The notes under the pieces are model-generated. The model had not been told where the DNA came from. It made no database searches and worked only from the letters and a program-made list of their open reading frames with translations. Below are positions 39,135-47,555 of a DNA stretch of 64,000 nt, piece after piece; the first letter of the stretch is position 1, and every line of letters begins with the position of its first letter. The stretch covers positions 186,001-250,000 of the forward strand of contig JAFUNI010000016.1 in assembly GCA_017482385.1 (NCBI GenBank), in the 5' to 3' direction. The DNA comes from Oscillospiraceae bacterium (GTDB lineage Bacteria > Bacillota > Clostridia > Oscillospirales > Oscillospiraceae). The position numbers and the translations under genes were made by a program.

Positions 39135-41780
39135 ATGGAAACAAAACTGTATGAGAAAAATTGTGTCACCGTGGACGGAAAGCTGGATGAGGCTGCATGG
39201 GAATCTGCCAAAGTCTATTCTGGTTTTCGGAAATTAAGGTCCGGCGGCGGTGGTCCTGCGCCTGTAGACGCGGAGTTTCGCATCCTGCCCTGTGAGGACC
39301 GTGTCTATTTCGGTATCAAGTGCTTTGAGCCGGATATAGAGAGGGTCGTTGCCGGTCATTCCCTGCGTTCCCATTGGTGCACTGACTGCGTAGAGTTCTT
39401 TATTTCACCCTCCGGTGACGGCTTTGAGTTCTACCAGTTTATGGTGACTTTGGGCAACTTTGCTGTCAGCAATTTCTATTCTGAGGCCGGCAATATTAGT
39501 CCGGACCCCTATAAGCCCCAGTGGCAGCATGCTACCTATGTGGGCGAAGACTACTGGAGCGCGGAGATCGAATTGCCGCTGACCGCTTTCTATATGACTC
39601 CCAACAACTGCTGGAACAACCAGTGGCTGATGAATGTTTGCCGTAGTCGTGTTGACTACAGTGTAGCAGGCGGCGCCACCCGGTTCTCTACCTGGAGCGA
39701 CTTGGAATCCGGCTATATTGAGCCCACCAAGTACCAGCTTGTGGAAGGCTTCCCAATGCGTCCGGAAAAGAACGATGTGCGCATTTCCACAGCTGCCGTG
39801 AAGATTAGCAGCAAGGACGAGAATGGCTTTTCTGGTCAGGTGGAGGTAAATGTATCTGTTCCCCAGGACGGTGAGTATACCTTCTCCGGCGAAAATGTGA
39901 CAGCCGTGGATGTTACCTTGAAGGCTGGCAACAATGTATTTACTGCGCCTTGCAGCTTTGAAAAGGAAAACCGTTACAGTATGGAGCTGCAGCTGACCCG
40001 AAAGTCCGACGGGGAAGTGTTCAAGCGCTGGTATCCCATCCGTGTTACCTATGAACCCATCAAGCTGGAGCTTACACTCCCCGAGTTCCGCGGTAACTTC
40101 TATCCCGGCCAGGATTATTCCAAGGTCGTGGGTAAGGTGATTGCCAGCAAGCCTGTCACCGTGACCCTGGAGGGTCCTGGCATCGGCACCAAGACCGCAA
40201 CTCCCGATGCTGATGGCAACTTTACCATCGATACCTCCAAGCTGGAGGAAGGTGTGGCTATGCTAACCATTACCAATGGCAAAGACACCTTCACAAAGAA
40301 GATCCGCCGCTTGGCTCCAACCGGTCATACTATGGCTTGGATCTCCGGCGGCAATCTGGTAGTTGACGGAAAGCCCACACTCCGCCGGAATATGTATGCA
40401 GTTGGCTATCACGGCGGCGAAGCTTTCAAGCTCCGCTACGATGCTGACGATCTCCACGAAACCAAGCACATTAAGCAAGCTCCCTTTATTACGCCCGGCC
40501 GTTTGATGAAGGGTGCGGATACCCCCGGTGGTGAGGCTACTTTTGATCAGATGCCCAGTGAGGAGATGCTCCGCCTTGCTTCTGGGGTGATTGAGAAAAT
40601 GCGGGACAAGGATTTTGTCTACTACTACCTGGATGACGAACCCGAATGCCGCGGTGTTTCTCCTGTCTATCTGAAGCACATGTATGAGTTTATTACTGAC
40701 CAAGACCCCTACCATGTCGTACTGATTGGCACCCGTAGTGCGGGCAGCATGGTCGAATGCGCAGACTGGTTTGAGTGCCATCCCTATATCAATGTGCAGG
40801 TCCGTGACGGCCAGCGTTATTGCGCACGGCCCATCAACACTCTGGCCAAATTTGTGGAAGAGGTCCTCTCCATCAACAGGGCCGACAAGTGCGTTGGTTT
40901 CCTGCCCACCTGCTTTGCCTACAAGTACCAGTCCGACTTCTCTGAGTATCCCAATTTTGAGGAAATGATCTGCCACACTTGGGCGGCAATGCTTCCCGGC
41001 GCAAAGACCCTGTGGCCCTATGCTTACCATGATCTCAATGACCGTGCGGCCCTGTACGAGGGCATCCGCTACCTGTTCTCCACCTTTGAGGCTTTGGAGG
41101 ACCTGGTGTTGCTTGCGAAGCGCACCGAACTGGTCCGCAACACACAGGTTCACGCAGTTCACTATGAGCTGAACGGCGAAGAGATGTTTGTGCTGGCAAA
41201 CCTGGTGGATGAGGCTCGGACTGTCACCCTGGACGGTATTTCCGGCACTTGGTACAATTTCCGTCACGGCGATATGATTACCGGCAATACTTTCGAGCTG
41301 AAGCCCTATGAGGTTGTTATCGGCACCTCTAAGGTTCGCGATGCCGGCCTGCCCACCTATCAGGAGGTTGAGGCTCTGGTAAATAAGTTGGAGTACGAGC
41401 GTACCCACACCGGCAGCCTGTTCTTTGACCAGGAGCGTGAAATGGTTATTAACGGTAAGCGCGGAAATAGCTTATACAAGCTCTTTGACGGAATCTCCGA
41501 TAACTACGCTTTGGAGTTCAACGGTGCAGGTAAGTACTTAGAGATGGATATCACTAAGTTCAGACCTACCTTTTCCAAGGTCGTTCTCCACGGCTTCCAG
41601 ATCGATGATGTGGAGCTGAAGGTCCGCAATAACGGTGAACTCTCTGTTCCTGCAATTAAGGAAGTTAAGAACGAGCAGTTCTCCAAGACCTTCCTGCTTT
41701 CTGAGCCTATCAGCCCGGATGCTCTGCGCTTTGAATTTGGTGAGCACAGAGTTGAGGTCTACGAAATCGAAGCGTTCTGA
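39135..41780 (+). CDS. CBM9-like/Ig-like/TIM-barrel-like/discoidin-like protein, paralog 2
   Basis: 881 residues, no signal peptide, same domain order as paralog 1. The CBM9-like domain has VTVDGKLDEAAWE and GEDYWSAEIELPL. The barrel-like domain opens ISGGNLVVDGKPTLRRNMYA and holds D501-E502-P-E504 in YYLDDEPECRGVSP. The C-terminus is VEVYEIEAF. It is the most divergent of the four in the segment after the barrel opening (VGYHGGEAFKLRYDADDLHE, where the others have EYY[MA]GGEAFKRKYDAD), which could mean a different ligand. It has the same promoter and structured leader as paralog 1. Confidence 0.75.
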   Translation: METKLYEKNCVTVDGKLDEAAWESAKVYSGFRKLRSGGGGPAPVDAEFRILPCEDRVYFGIKCFEPDIERVVAGHSLRSHWCTDCVEFFISPSGDGFEFYQFMVTLGNFAVSNFYSEAGNISPDPYKPQWQHATYVGEDYWSAEIELPLTAFYMTPNNCWNNQWLMNVCRSRVDYSVAGGATRFSTWSDLESGYIEPTKYQLVEGFPMRPEKNDVRISTAAVKISSKDENGFSGQVEVNVSVPQDGEYTFSGENVTAVDVTLKAGNNVFTAPCSFEKENRYSMELQLTRKSDGEVFKRWYPIRVTYEPIKLELTLPEFRGNFYPGQDYSKVVGKVIASKPVTVTLEGPGIGTKTATPDADGNFTIDTSKLEEGVAMLTITNGKDTFTKKIRRLAPTGHTMAWISGGNLVVDGKPTLRRNMYAVGYHGGEAFKLRYDADDLHETKHIKQAPFITPGRLMKGADTPGGEATFDQMPSEEMLRLASGVIEKMRDKDFVYYYLDDEPECRGVSPVYLKHMYEFITDQDPYHVVLIGTRSAGSMVECADWFECHPYINVQVRDGQRYCARPINTLAKFVEEVLSINRADKCVGFLPTCFAYKYQSDFSEYPNFEEMICHTWAAMLPGAKTLWPYAYHDLNDRAALYEGIRYLFSTFEALEDLVLLAKRTELVRNTQVHAVHYELNGEEMFVLANLVDEARTVTLDGISGTWYNFRHGDMITGNTFELKPYEVVIGTSKVRDAGLPTYQEVEALVNKLEYERTHTGSLFFDQEREMVINGKRGNSLYKLFDGISDNYALEFNGAGKYLEMDITKFRPTFSKVVLHGFQIDDVELKVRNNGELSVPAIKEVKNEQFSKTFLLSEPISPDALRFEFGEHRVEVYEIEAF

Positions 41781-41800
41781 TTTATACCCTTTTCGTGTTG

Positions 41801-41829
41801 CTGCCCCGGTATACACCGGGGCAGTTTCT
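41801..41829 (+). terminator. Terminator of paralog 2
   Basis: CTGCCCCGGT-ATAC-ACCGGGGCAG followed by TTTCT. Confidence 0.85.
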
Positions 41830-41880
41830 AGGAAAGGGGAGATAATGTGAGAATAAATGGAATAAAAGGAAATCTTTATG

Positions 41881-41909
41881 TTGCTATCACAGGTTTAGTC
41901 TGCTATAAT
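41881..41909 (+). promoter_or_regulatory. Promoter of the third CBM9-like gene
   Basis: TTGCTA, 17-bp spacer, TATAAT. The leader is only about 35 nt and lacks the structured element of paralogs 1 and 2. Confidence 0.7.
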
Positions 41910-41949
41910 AGCAAAGAACATATTCCGCAAGACGGAAAGGAGAAAAAAC

Positions 41950-44601
41950 ATGGAAAAGAAATTGTTTGACCCCGCAACTATTACCGTTGATGGCCGTATG
42001 GACGAGCCTCAGTGGGCTGAAGTTGCAGAACAGACCGGATTTTATCTTCTCAAAAGACAAACCCCTACGCTGGATCCTGCACAGACATTCTTCAAGATCA
42101 TTCCCTGCGAGGATCGAATTTTTATCGGCATCCGTTGTGAAGAGCCTGATATGGCGTATGTGAATAAGATCAACCAGTTCACTACTATTTGGACAGGTGA
42201 CACAGTGGAAGTGTATCTGGCTCCCACCAACAACTATTTCGACTTTTATCAGTTCGTAGTCAGCTCTGTTGGTGCCACTTCCAGCTTGTTCCACTCTGAG
42301 GGCGGTGTTATTCGTCCTGATCCTTATGCTCCCGAATGGAAGAGTGCTGTTTACAAGGGCGAAGATTTCTGGTCTGTTGAGATCGAGATTCCCCTTAGCT
42401 CTTTCTATATGACTCCCAATGAGCTGTGGTGTGATAACTGGCTGGTGAATGTCTGCCGCGCCCGTCATCATTTGAATGTTGATTCGGATGTGCGTACCGA
42501 TAGTTGCTGGGGTCAACTATCCGGCTATAAGGATTCGAAGAATTACCGTAGCCTGCCCGGATTCCCCATGCGGCCTAAGTGCGATGAGTTGCGGATTGCT
42601 ACCGCCCTGGCGGACATTAATGATGAAAATGAAAAGGGCTTTACCGGCACATTGACTGTGAAAACTGTGAACCCCGAGGACGGTGAGTTCGAGTTCTCTT
42701 CTGATTGCACGGAGACTATCAAGGTGTCCTTGAAGACCGGTAGTAATGAGTTTACTCTGCCTTGCGTATTTCCTTCCCGTGGCCGTCATAGACCCGGGAT
42801 GCAGCTGAAGCGCCTGTCTGACGGTAAGGTGTTCTTCCGCCGTTATCCTGTGCGTGTGACTTACGAGGCTATTAAGTTTGCATTTACTCTCCCTGAGTAC
42901 CGTGCGAATTTCTACCCCGGACAGGATTACAGCAAGATTGCGGGTAAAGTGATCACCAACAAGCCTGTTACCCTGAAACTGGAGGGACCCGGTATTGAAA
43001 CTACTACCATCACTCCCGCAGCAGATGGCAGCTTCAGCTTCGATACACCCAATTTTGAAATTGGTGAAGCTTTCCTGACCGCTACAACCGAGGATCGCAC
43101 GCTGACAAAGAAGATTCGTCGTCTGGCTCCTTCTGAGCATACAATGGCCTGGATCTCCGGTGGCAATCTGATTGTCAACGGCAAGCCTGTCCTGCGTCGG
43201 AATATGTATGCTGAGTACTATGCCGGTGGTGAGGCATTCAAGCGCAAATATGATGCGGATGAACTGTATATCACCAAGGAAGTTTGTGGTCAGACCGGTC
43301 ATATCACACCCGGCAGATTGAAGAAAGGCAGTGACGCATCCGGTGGCGAAGCTACTAAGGACGCCAGACCCAGTGATGAGATGTTTGAAAAGGTGGCCGC
43401 TGTTATGGAGGCCAACCGCGATAAAGATTTTGTATATTATTACATTGATGATGAGCCCGAGTGCCGTGGCGTTTCTCCCATCTATTTGAAGTATCTGTAT
43501 GACTTCATTGCGGAGAAGGATCCTTACCACGTTATCTTGACCGCCAGTCGTGATCCGGATGTGTATGTGGATTGCGCTGACTGGTTTGAGGCTCACCCCT
43601 ACATTAACCCCCATACCAATGAGCAGGGTCGCCGTGTTTATGGCCGTAAGATCAGCTCTTTGGGTAAAGAGGTCGATGCTGTTGTTAATCTGAATCGCAG
43701 TGATAAGTGTGTTGGTTTCCTGCCCACCTGCTACGGTGCAAAGAGAGACAAGCCTGAGTATTATCCCACCTTTAAGGAGTACCTCTGCCAGACTTGGGCA
43801 CCTATGATCCGCGGTGGTAAGACCCTGTGGCCTTATGCTTACCACGATATGGATGACCGTGCAGGTCTGTATGAGGGCACCCGTTACATCTTCTCCAGCT
43901 TTGCTGCACTGGAGGATCTGGTACTGTTTGGTAAGCGTACTCACTTGATTAAGACACCTCAGGTTGAATCCGTTCTTTACGAAACTGAGAAGGAAAAGAT
44001 GTTTGTCCTGGTGAATATGGAGCAGGATCCCCAGAACGTTACCCTGGAAGGCTTGTCCGGCACTTGGCATAATTTCCGTCACGGCGGTACAATTACCGGC
44101 AACACCTTCGAACTGAAGCCTCATGAGGTCGTTATCGGCACCAGCGCAATTAAGGATACGGGCTTGCCTACTTATCAGGAGGTTGAAGCTTTGATTGAGA
44201 AGCTGGAGTACGAGCGTACCCATACCGGAAACCTGATCTTCGAGCGTCAGTTCGATATCGGTGTTACCGGCAACTTCGCTGTTTCCCTTAGAAAGCTGGT
44301 TGACGGCGTAAAGGATAACTATGGTGTTGGCGTGAAGAAGACCGAGGCACCTAAGTTTATGGAAATGAACTTGACTAAGGTGAAGCCCACTTTCTCCAAG
44401 GTCGTTGTTCACGGCTACCAGATCGACGATATGACCATCCAGGTCAGAAGCGGCGAGGAGCTGACTTCACCTGCAATTGCTGAGGAAAAGATCGAAGAAT
44501 TCTCCAAGACCTTTATTCTGGCAGAGCAGATCTGTCCGGAGGCCTTGCGTTTGAACTTTGGCCTGCGCAGACTGGAACTGTACGAAATTGAGCTTTTTTA
44601 A
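41950..44601 (+). CDS. CBM9-like/Ig-like/TIM-barrel-like/discoidin-like protein, paralog 3
   Basis: 883 residues, no signal peptide. It opens ITVDGRMDEPQWAEVAEQTG with GEDFWSVEIEIPL in the first domain. The barrel-like domain (ISGGNLIVNGKPVLRRNMYA) contains YYIDDEPECRGVSP. The C-terminus is LELYEIELF. The last 200 nt are nearly identical to those of paralog 4, although the two genes differ much more elsewhere. It has its own promoter and terminator. Functional inference as for paralog 1. Confidence 0.75.
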   Translation: MEKKLFDPATITVDGRMDEPQWAEVAEQTGFYLLKRQTPTLDPAQTFFKIIPCEDRIFIGIRCEEPDMAYVNKINQFTTIWTGDTVEVYLAPTNNYFDFYQFVVSSVGATSSLFHSEGGVIRPDPYAPEWKSAVYKGEDFWSVEIEIPLSSFYMTPNELWCDNWLVNVCRARHHLNVDSDVRTDSCWGQLSGYKDSKNYRSLPGFPMRPKCDELRIATALADINDENEKGFTGTLTVKTVNPEDGEFEFSSDCTETIKVSLKTGSNEFTLPCVFPSRGRHRPGMQLKRLSDGKVFFRRYPVRVTYEAIKFAFTLPEYRANFYPGQDYSKIAGKVITNKPVTLKLEGPGIETTTITPAADGSFSFDTPNFEIGEAFLTATTEDRTLTKKIRRLAPSEHTMAWISGGNLIVNGKPVLRRNMYAEYYAGGEAFKRKYDADELYITKEVCGQTGHITPGRLKKGSDASGGEATKDARPSDEMFEKVAAVMEANRDKDFVYYYIDDEPECRGVSPIYLKYLYDFIAEKDPYHVILTASRDPDVYVDCADWFEAHPYINPHTNEQGRRVYGRKISSLGKEVDAVVNLNRSDKCVGFLPTCYGAKRDKPEYYPTFKEYLCQTWAPMIRGGKTLWPYAYHDMDDRAGLYEGTRYIFSSFAALEDLVLFGKRTHLIKTPQVESVLYETEKEKMFVLVNMEQDPQNVTLEGLSGTWHNFRHGGTITGNTFELKPHEVVIGTSAIKDTGLPTYQEVEALIEKLEYERTHTGNLIFERQFDIGVTGNFAVSLRKLVDGVKDNYGVGVKKTEAPKFMEMNLTKVKPTFSKVVVHGYQIDDMTIQVRSGEELTSPAIAEEKIEEFSKTFILAEQICPEALRLNFGLRRLELYEIELF

Positions 44602-44617
44602 TGTGATATAAATTACA

Positions 44618-44656
44618 AAGGCGGTCACCTATAGGGTGACCGCCTTGCTGTTTTTT
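44618..44656 (+). terminator. Terminator of paralog 3
   Basis: AAGGCGGTCACC pairs with GGTGACCGCCTT, followed by GCTGTTTTTT. Confidence 0.92.
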
Positions 44657-44660
44657 GATA

Positions 44661-44699
44661 AAAGGAGTAGAAGTTATGATAAAACGCCTATTGCTTTAA
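44661..44699 (+). other. Relic translation start (7-codon ORF) between paralogs 3 and 4
   Basis: AAAGGAGTAGAA followed by ATG and seven sense codons (MIKRLLL) to a TAA. The ribosome site copies those of paralogs 1 and 2 (AAAGGAGTAGAA). The ORF lies between a terminator and the next -35 box, so it is more likely a duplication scar than a leader peptide. Confidence 0.35.
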
Positions 44700-44719
44700 G
44701 ATTTCCAATTTGTTAAAAT
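44691..44719 (+). promoter_or_regulatory. Promoter of the fourth CBM9-like gene
   Basis: TTGCTT, 17-bp spacer, TAAAAT. The short leader contains CCTT-GAGA-AAGG next to the ribosome site, which could pair with it. Confidence 0.6.
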
Positions 44720-44756
44720 GACAGTAGAGTAACCTTGAGAAAGGGAGCGGAATGCT

Positions 44757-47399
44757 ATGAAAACAAAACTTTTTGACCCCAATGCAATTGTTCTTGACGG
44801 CCGTTTAGACGAGCCCCAATGGGCAGAGGTCCCGGAATACAGCGGTTTTAAGGGTTTCCAGGGAGGCGGCGGAAAGCCGGCTCCTGTGGAGGGCTATTTC
44901 CGCATTTTACCCTGTGAAGATCGAATCTACATTGGTGTCAAATTTGATGAGCCCGATATTAAGCGGGTAGCTGCCAGACATCACGAGCGCCCTATTTGGT
45001 GTACGGACAGTGTCGAAGTGTTCCTTGCACCCTCCGGTGACGGATTTGATTTTTACCAGTTTGTGGTTACCTTAGGCGGTGAAACTGCCTGTGGTTTCTA
45101 TTCTGAGGGCGGCAATATCAAACCCGATCCCTTTGAGCCTCAGTGGAATTGTGCAACCTATGTGGGTGAGGATTATTGGAGCGCGGAGATAGAACTGCCC
45201 TTGACTGCGTTTTATATGACCCCTACTGCTAATTGGCGGAGCGAGTGGTTGATCAATGTTTGCCGTGGCCGTGCTGATTATGAGGCTCGCGGTGCCACCA
45301 GATACTATACCTGGGCTGATTTGTTCAAATGGTATCTGGAACCTGACAACTTCCGGAAGATGGGTGGTTTTCCTATCCGCCCGGTACAGAACGATATTAA
45401 GATCGTTTCTGCGACAGTATCCATATCGGATAAGACAGATGCGGGCTACGTTGGTACTTTGACTGTGAAGACAGAGAATCCGGAAGATGGGGAATTTGAA
45501 TTTTATTCTAACTGCACAGAGAGTATTCCGATTTCGCTGAAAAATGGCGCGAATGAGTTTAGCTTGCCTTGTTGCTTTGCTGCAGATGGCCGGCAAAAAG
45601 TTGATCTGCGATTAAAGCGGAAATCCGATGGCGTGGTGTTCCAGCGGAAATACCCCGTGCGGATTGTCTATGAGCCTTTACAACTGGAACTGTCTTTGCC
45701 GGAGTTTCGTGGAAATTTCTATCCCGGTCAGGATTATTCAAAGATTGCAGGTCGTGTGATAGCCGGAAAACCCACCACTGTCACGCTGGAGGGGCCTGGT
45801 ATTGGCTGCAAGTCCGTAAGACCTGACGAAAATGGTAATTTTTCCATTGACACACCGGATTTTGAAATCGGTGAAGCTATGTTGACTGTTACAGATTCCG
45901 AGCATACAGTTACAAAGAAAATTCGCCGACTGGCACCAACAGGTCGTATGATGACCTGGATCTCCGGTGGCAACCTAATCGTCAACGGCAAGCCTGTCCT
46001 GCGTCGCAATATGTACGCTGAGTACTATATGGGTGGCGAAGCATTCAAACGAAAATATGATGCAGATGATCTTTGCCAGACCTTAGATTTGGTTGGCCAA
46101 ACCCCGATGATGGCACCGGGCAGACTGATCAAGGGTTGTGAATCGCCTGCAGGCGAGGCAACAAAGGATGTGGTGCCCTGTGAGGAAATGTTCCAAAAGA
46201 TCGAGGCAATCATTGAAGCCAACCGGGAGCGGGATTTTGCCTATTACTATTTGGATGATGAACCGGAGTGCCGAAATGTATCCACGGTATACCTGAAGCA
46301 TTTGTATGATTTTATTACTGAAAAAGATCCTTATCATGTGGTGCTGATGGCAAGTCGTGGTGCGGGAGACTATATTCTTTGCTGTGACTGGGTGGAGACC
46401 CATGCCTACATTAACGCCACTATCAGAGATGGAAAGCGAGTCTACGACCGGCCTATGAATACCCTGGGCGGCTATTTAAGGACCGTTCTGAACCAAAATC
46501 GTCCGGACAAATGTGTTGGATTTATGCCCACTTGCTATGCCAGCTCATCTTCGTATTCTGATTATCCCACATTTGATGAAATGATTTGTCATTGTTGGGC
46601 TGCAATGCTCCCCGGTGGCAAGAGCCTGTGGTCTTATGCATACCACGATTTGAATGACCGAGCATCACTGTACGAAGGTACGCGCTATGTTAACACCAGC
46701 TTTGCGGCACTGGAGGAAATGGTCCTGCTTGCAAAGCGTACAGAGCTGCTGAAAACGCAAAAGGCCCATGCAATGCTTTATGAATTGGGGGATGAGCGTA
46801 TGTTTGTTTTGGTGAACTTTGAGCAAGAGCCTCAGAGCGTCACTGTGGAAGGACTTTCAGGGCAGTGGCATAATTTCCGTCACGGTGGCACAATAACAGG
46901 AAATACCTTTGCGTTAAAGCCTTTGGAGGTTGTTATCGGCACCAGTCATATCAAGGATGAAGGTCTACCCACCTATCAAGAAACATCTGCGCTGATTGAT
47001 CAGCTGGAATATGACCGTACCCACGGAGGAAGCCTGTTGTTTGGTCGTCAAGGGGATTTGGAAATTAAGGCTTCTACGCCTACATCCGGACACAAGCTTT
47101 TTGATGGCGTGCGGGATAATTTGGGCTGGAATTGTGCTGGAAGAGAAGGTAATTTCTTTGAAATAAACTTGTCCAAGGTAAAGCCCACCTTCACAAAGGT
47201 CGTTGTTCACGGCTACCAGATCGACGATATGACCATCCAGATCAAAAACGGCGAGGAGCTGACTACACCTGCAATCACTGAGGAAAAGGTCGAAGAATTC
47301 TCCAAAACCTTTGTTCTGTCTGAGCCTGTCTGTCCGGAAGCTTTGCGCCTTAACTTTGGCCTGCGCAGACTGGAACTGTACGAAATCGAATTGTTCTGA
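44757..47399 (+). CDS. CBM9-like/Ig-like/TIM-barrel-like/discoidin-like protein, paralog 4
   Basis: 880 residues, no signal peptide. It opens IVLDGRLDEPQWAEVPEYSG; the first domain shares with paralog 2 the GDGFDFYQFVVTLG type strand and GEDYWSAEIELPL. The barrel-like domain (ISGGNLIVNGKPVLRRNMYA) holds YYLDDEPECRNVSTVYLKHL. The C-terminus is LELYEIELF. Its third-codon positions are more AT-rich than in paralogs 1-3 over much of the gene, while its 3' end matches paralog 3 almost exactly. The N-terminal half goes with paralog 2 and the C-terminus with paralog 3, so it looks mosaic. Confidence 0.75.
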   Translation: MKTKLFDPNAIVLDGRLDEPQWAEVPEYSGFKGFQGGGGKPAPVEGYFRILPCEDRIYIGVKFDEPDIKRVAARHHERPIWCTDSVEVFLAPSGDGFDFYQFVVTLGGETACGFYSEGGNIKPDPFEPQWNCATYVGEDYWSAEIELPLTAFYMTPTANWRSEWLINVCRGRADYEARGATRYYTWADLFKWYLEPDNFRKMGGFPIRPVQNDIKIVSATVSISDKTDAGYVGTLTVKTENPEDGEFEFYSNCTESIPISLKNGANEFSLPCCFAADGRQKVDLRLKRKSDGVVFQRKYPVRIVYEPLQLELSLPEFRGNFYPGQDYSKIAGRVIAGKPTTVTLEGPGIGCKSVRPDENGNFSIDTPDFEIGEAMLTVTDSEHTVTKKIRRLAPTGRMMTWISGGNLIVNGKPVLRRNMYAEYYMGGEAFKRKYDADDLCQTLDLVGQTPMMAPGRLIKGCESPAGEATKDVVPCEEMFQKIEAIIEANRERDFAYYYLDDEPECRNVSTVYLKHLYDFITEKDPYHVVLMASRGAGDYILCCDWVETHAYINATIRDGKRVYDRPMNTLGGYLRTVLNQNRPDKCVGFMPTCYASSSSYSDYPTFDEMICHCWAAMLPGGKSLWSYAYHDLNDRASLYEGTRYVNTSFAALEEMVLLAKRTELLKTQKAHAMLYELGDERMFVLVNFEQEPQSVTVEGLSGQWHNFRHGGTITGNTFALKPLEVVIGTSHIKDEGLPTYQETSALIDQLEYDRTHGGSLLFGRQGDLEIKASTPTSGHKLFDGVRDNLGWNCAGREGNFFEINLSKVKPTFTKVVVHGYQIDDMTIQIKNGEELTTPAITEEKVEEFSKTFVLSEPVCPEALRLNFGLRRLELYEIELF

Positions 47400-47406
47400 T
47401 TTATTT

Positions 47407-47446
47407 AACGAGAGATCGTCTTTTGACGATCTCTCGTTTTCTTTTT
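47407..47446 (+). terminator. Terminator of paralog 4
   Basis: AACGAGAGATCGTC-TTTT-GACGATCTCTCGTT followed by TTCTTTTT. Confidence 0.93.
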
Positions 47447-47467
47447 GTAAAAAAGAAAAGAATAGTA

Positions 47468-47496
47468 TTGGATTTTTGGAAAGAATGTGATATAGT
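47468..47496 (+). promoter_or_regulatory. Promoter of the G3E GTPase pair
   Basis: TTGGAT, 17-bp spacer, TATAGT, about 60 bp before the ATG. I see no obvious Zur-type palindrome. Confidence 0.6.
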
Positions 47497-47555
47497 TACT
47501 GTGTAATGGAATGCCTTATAGGAATAGGCAAATCTTTTAGGAAAGTGTGAAGACT

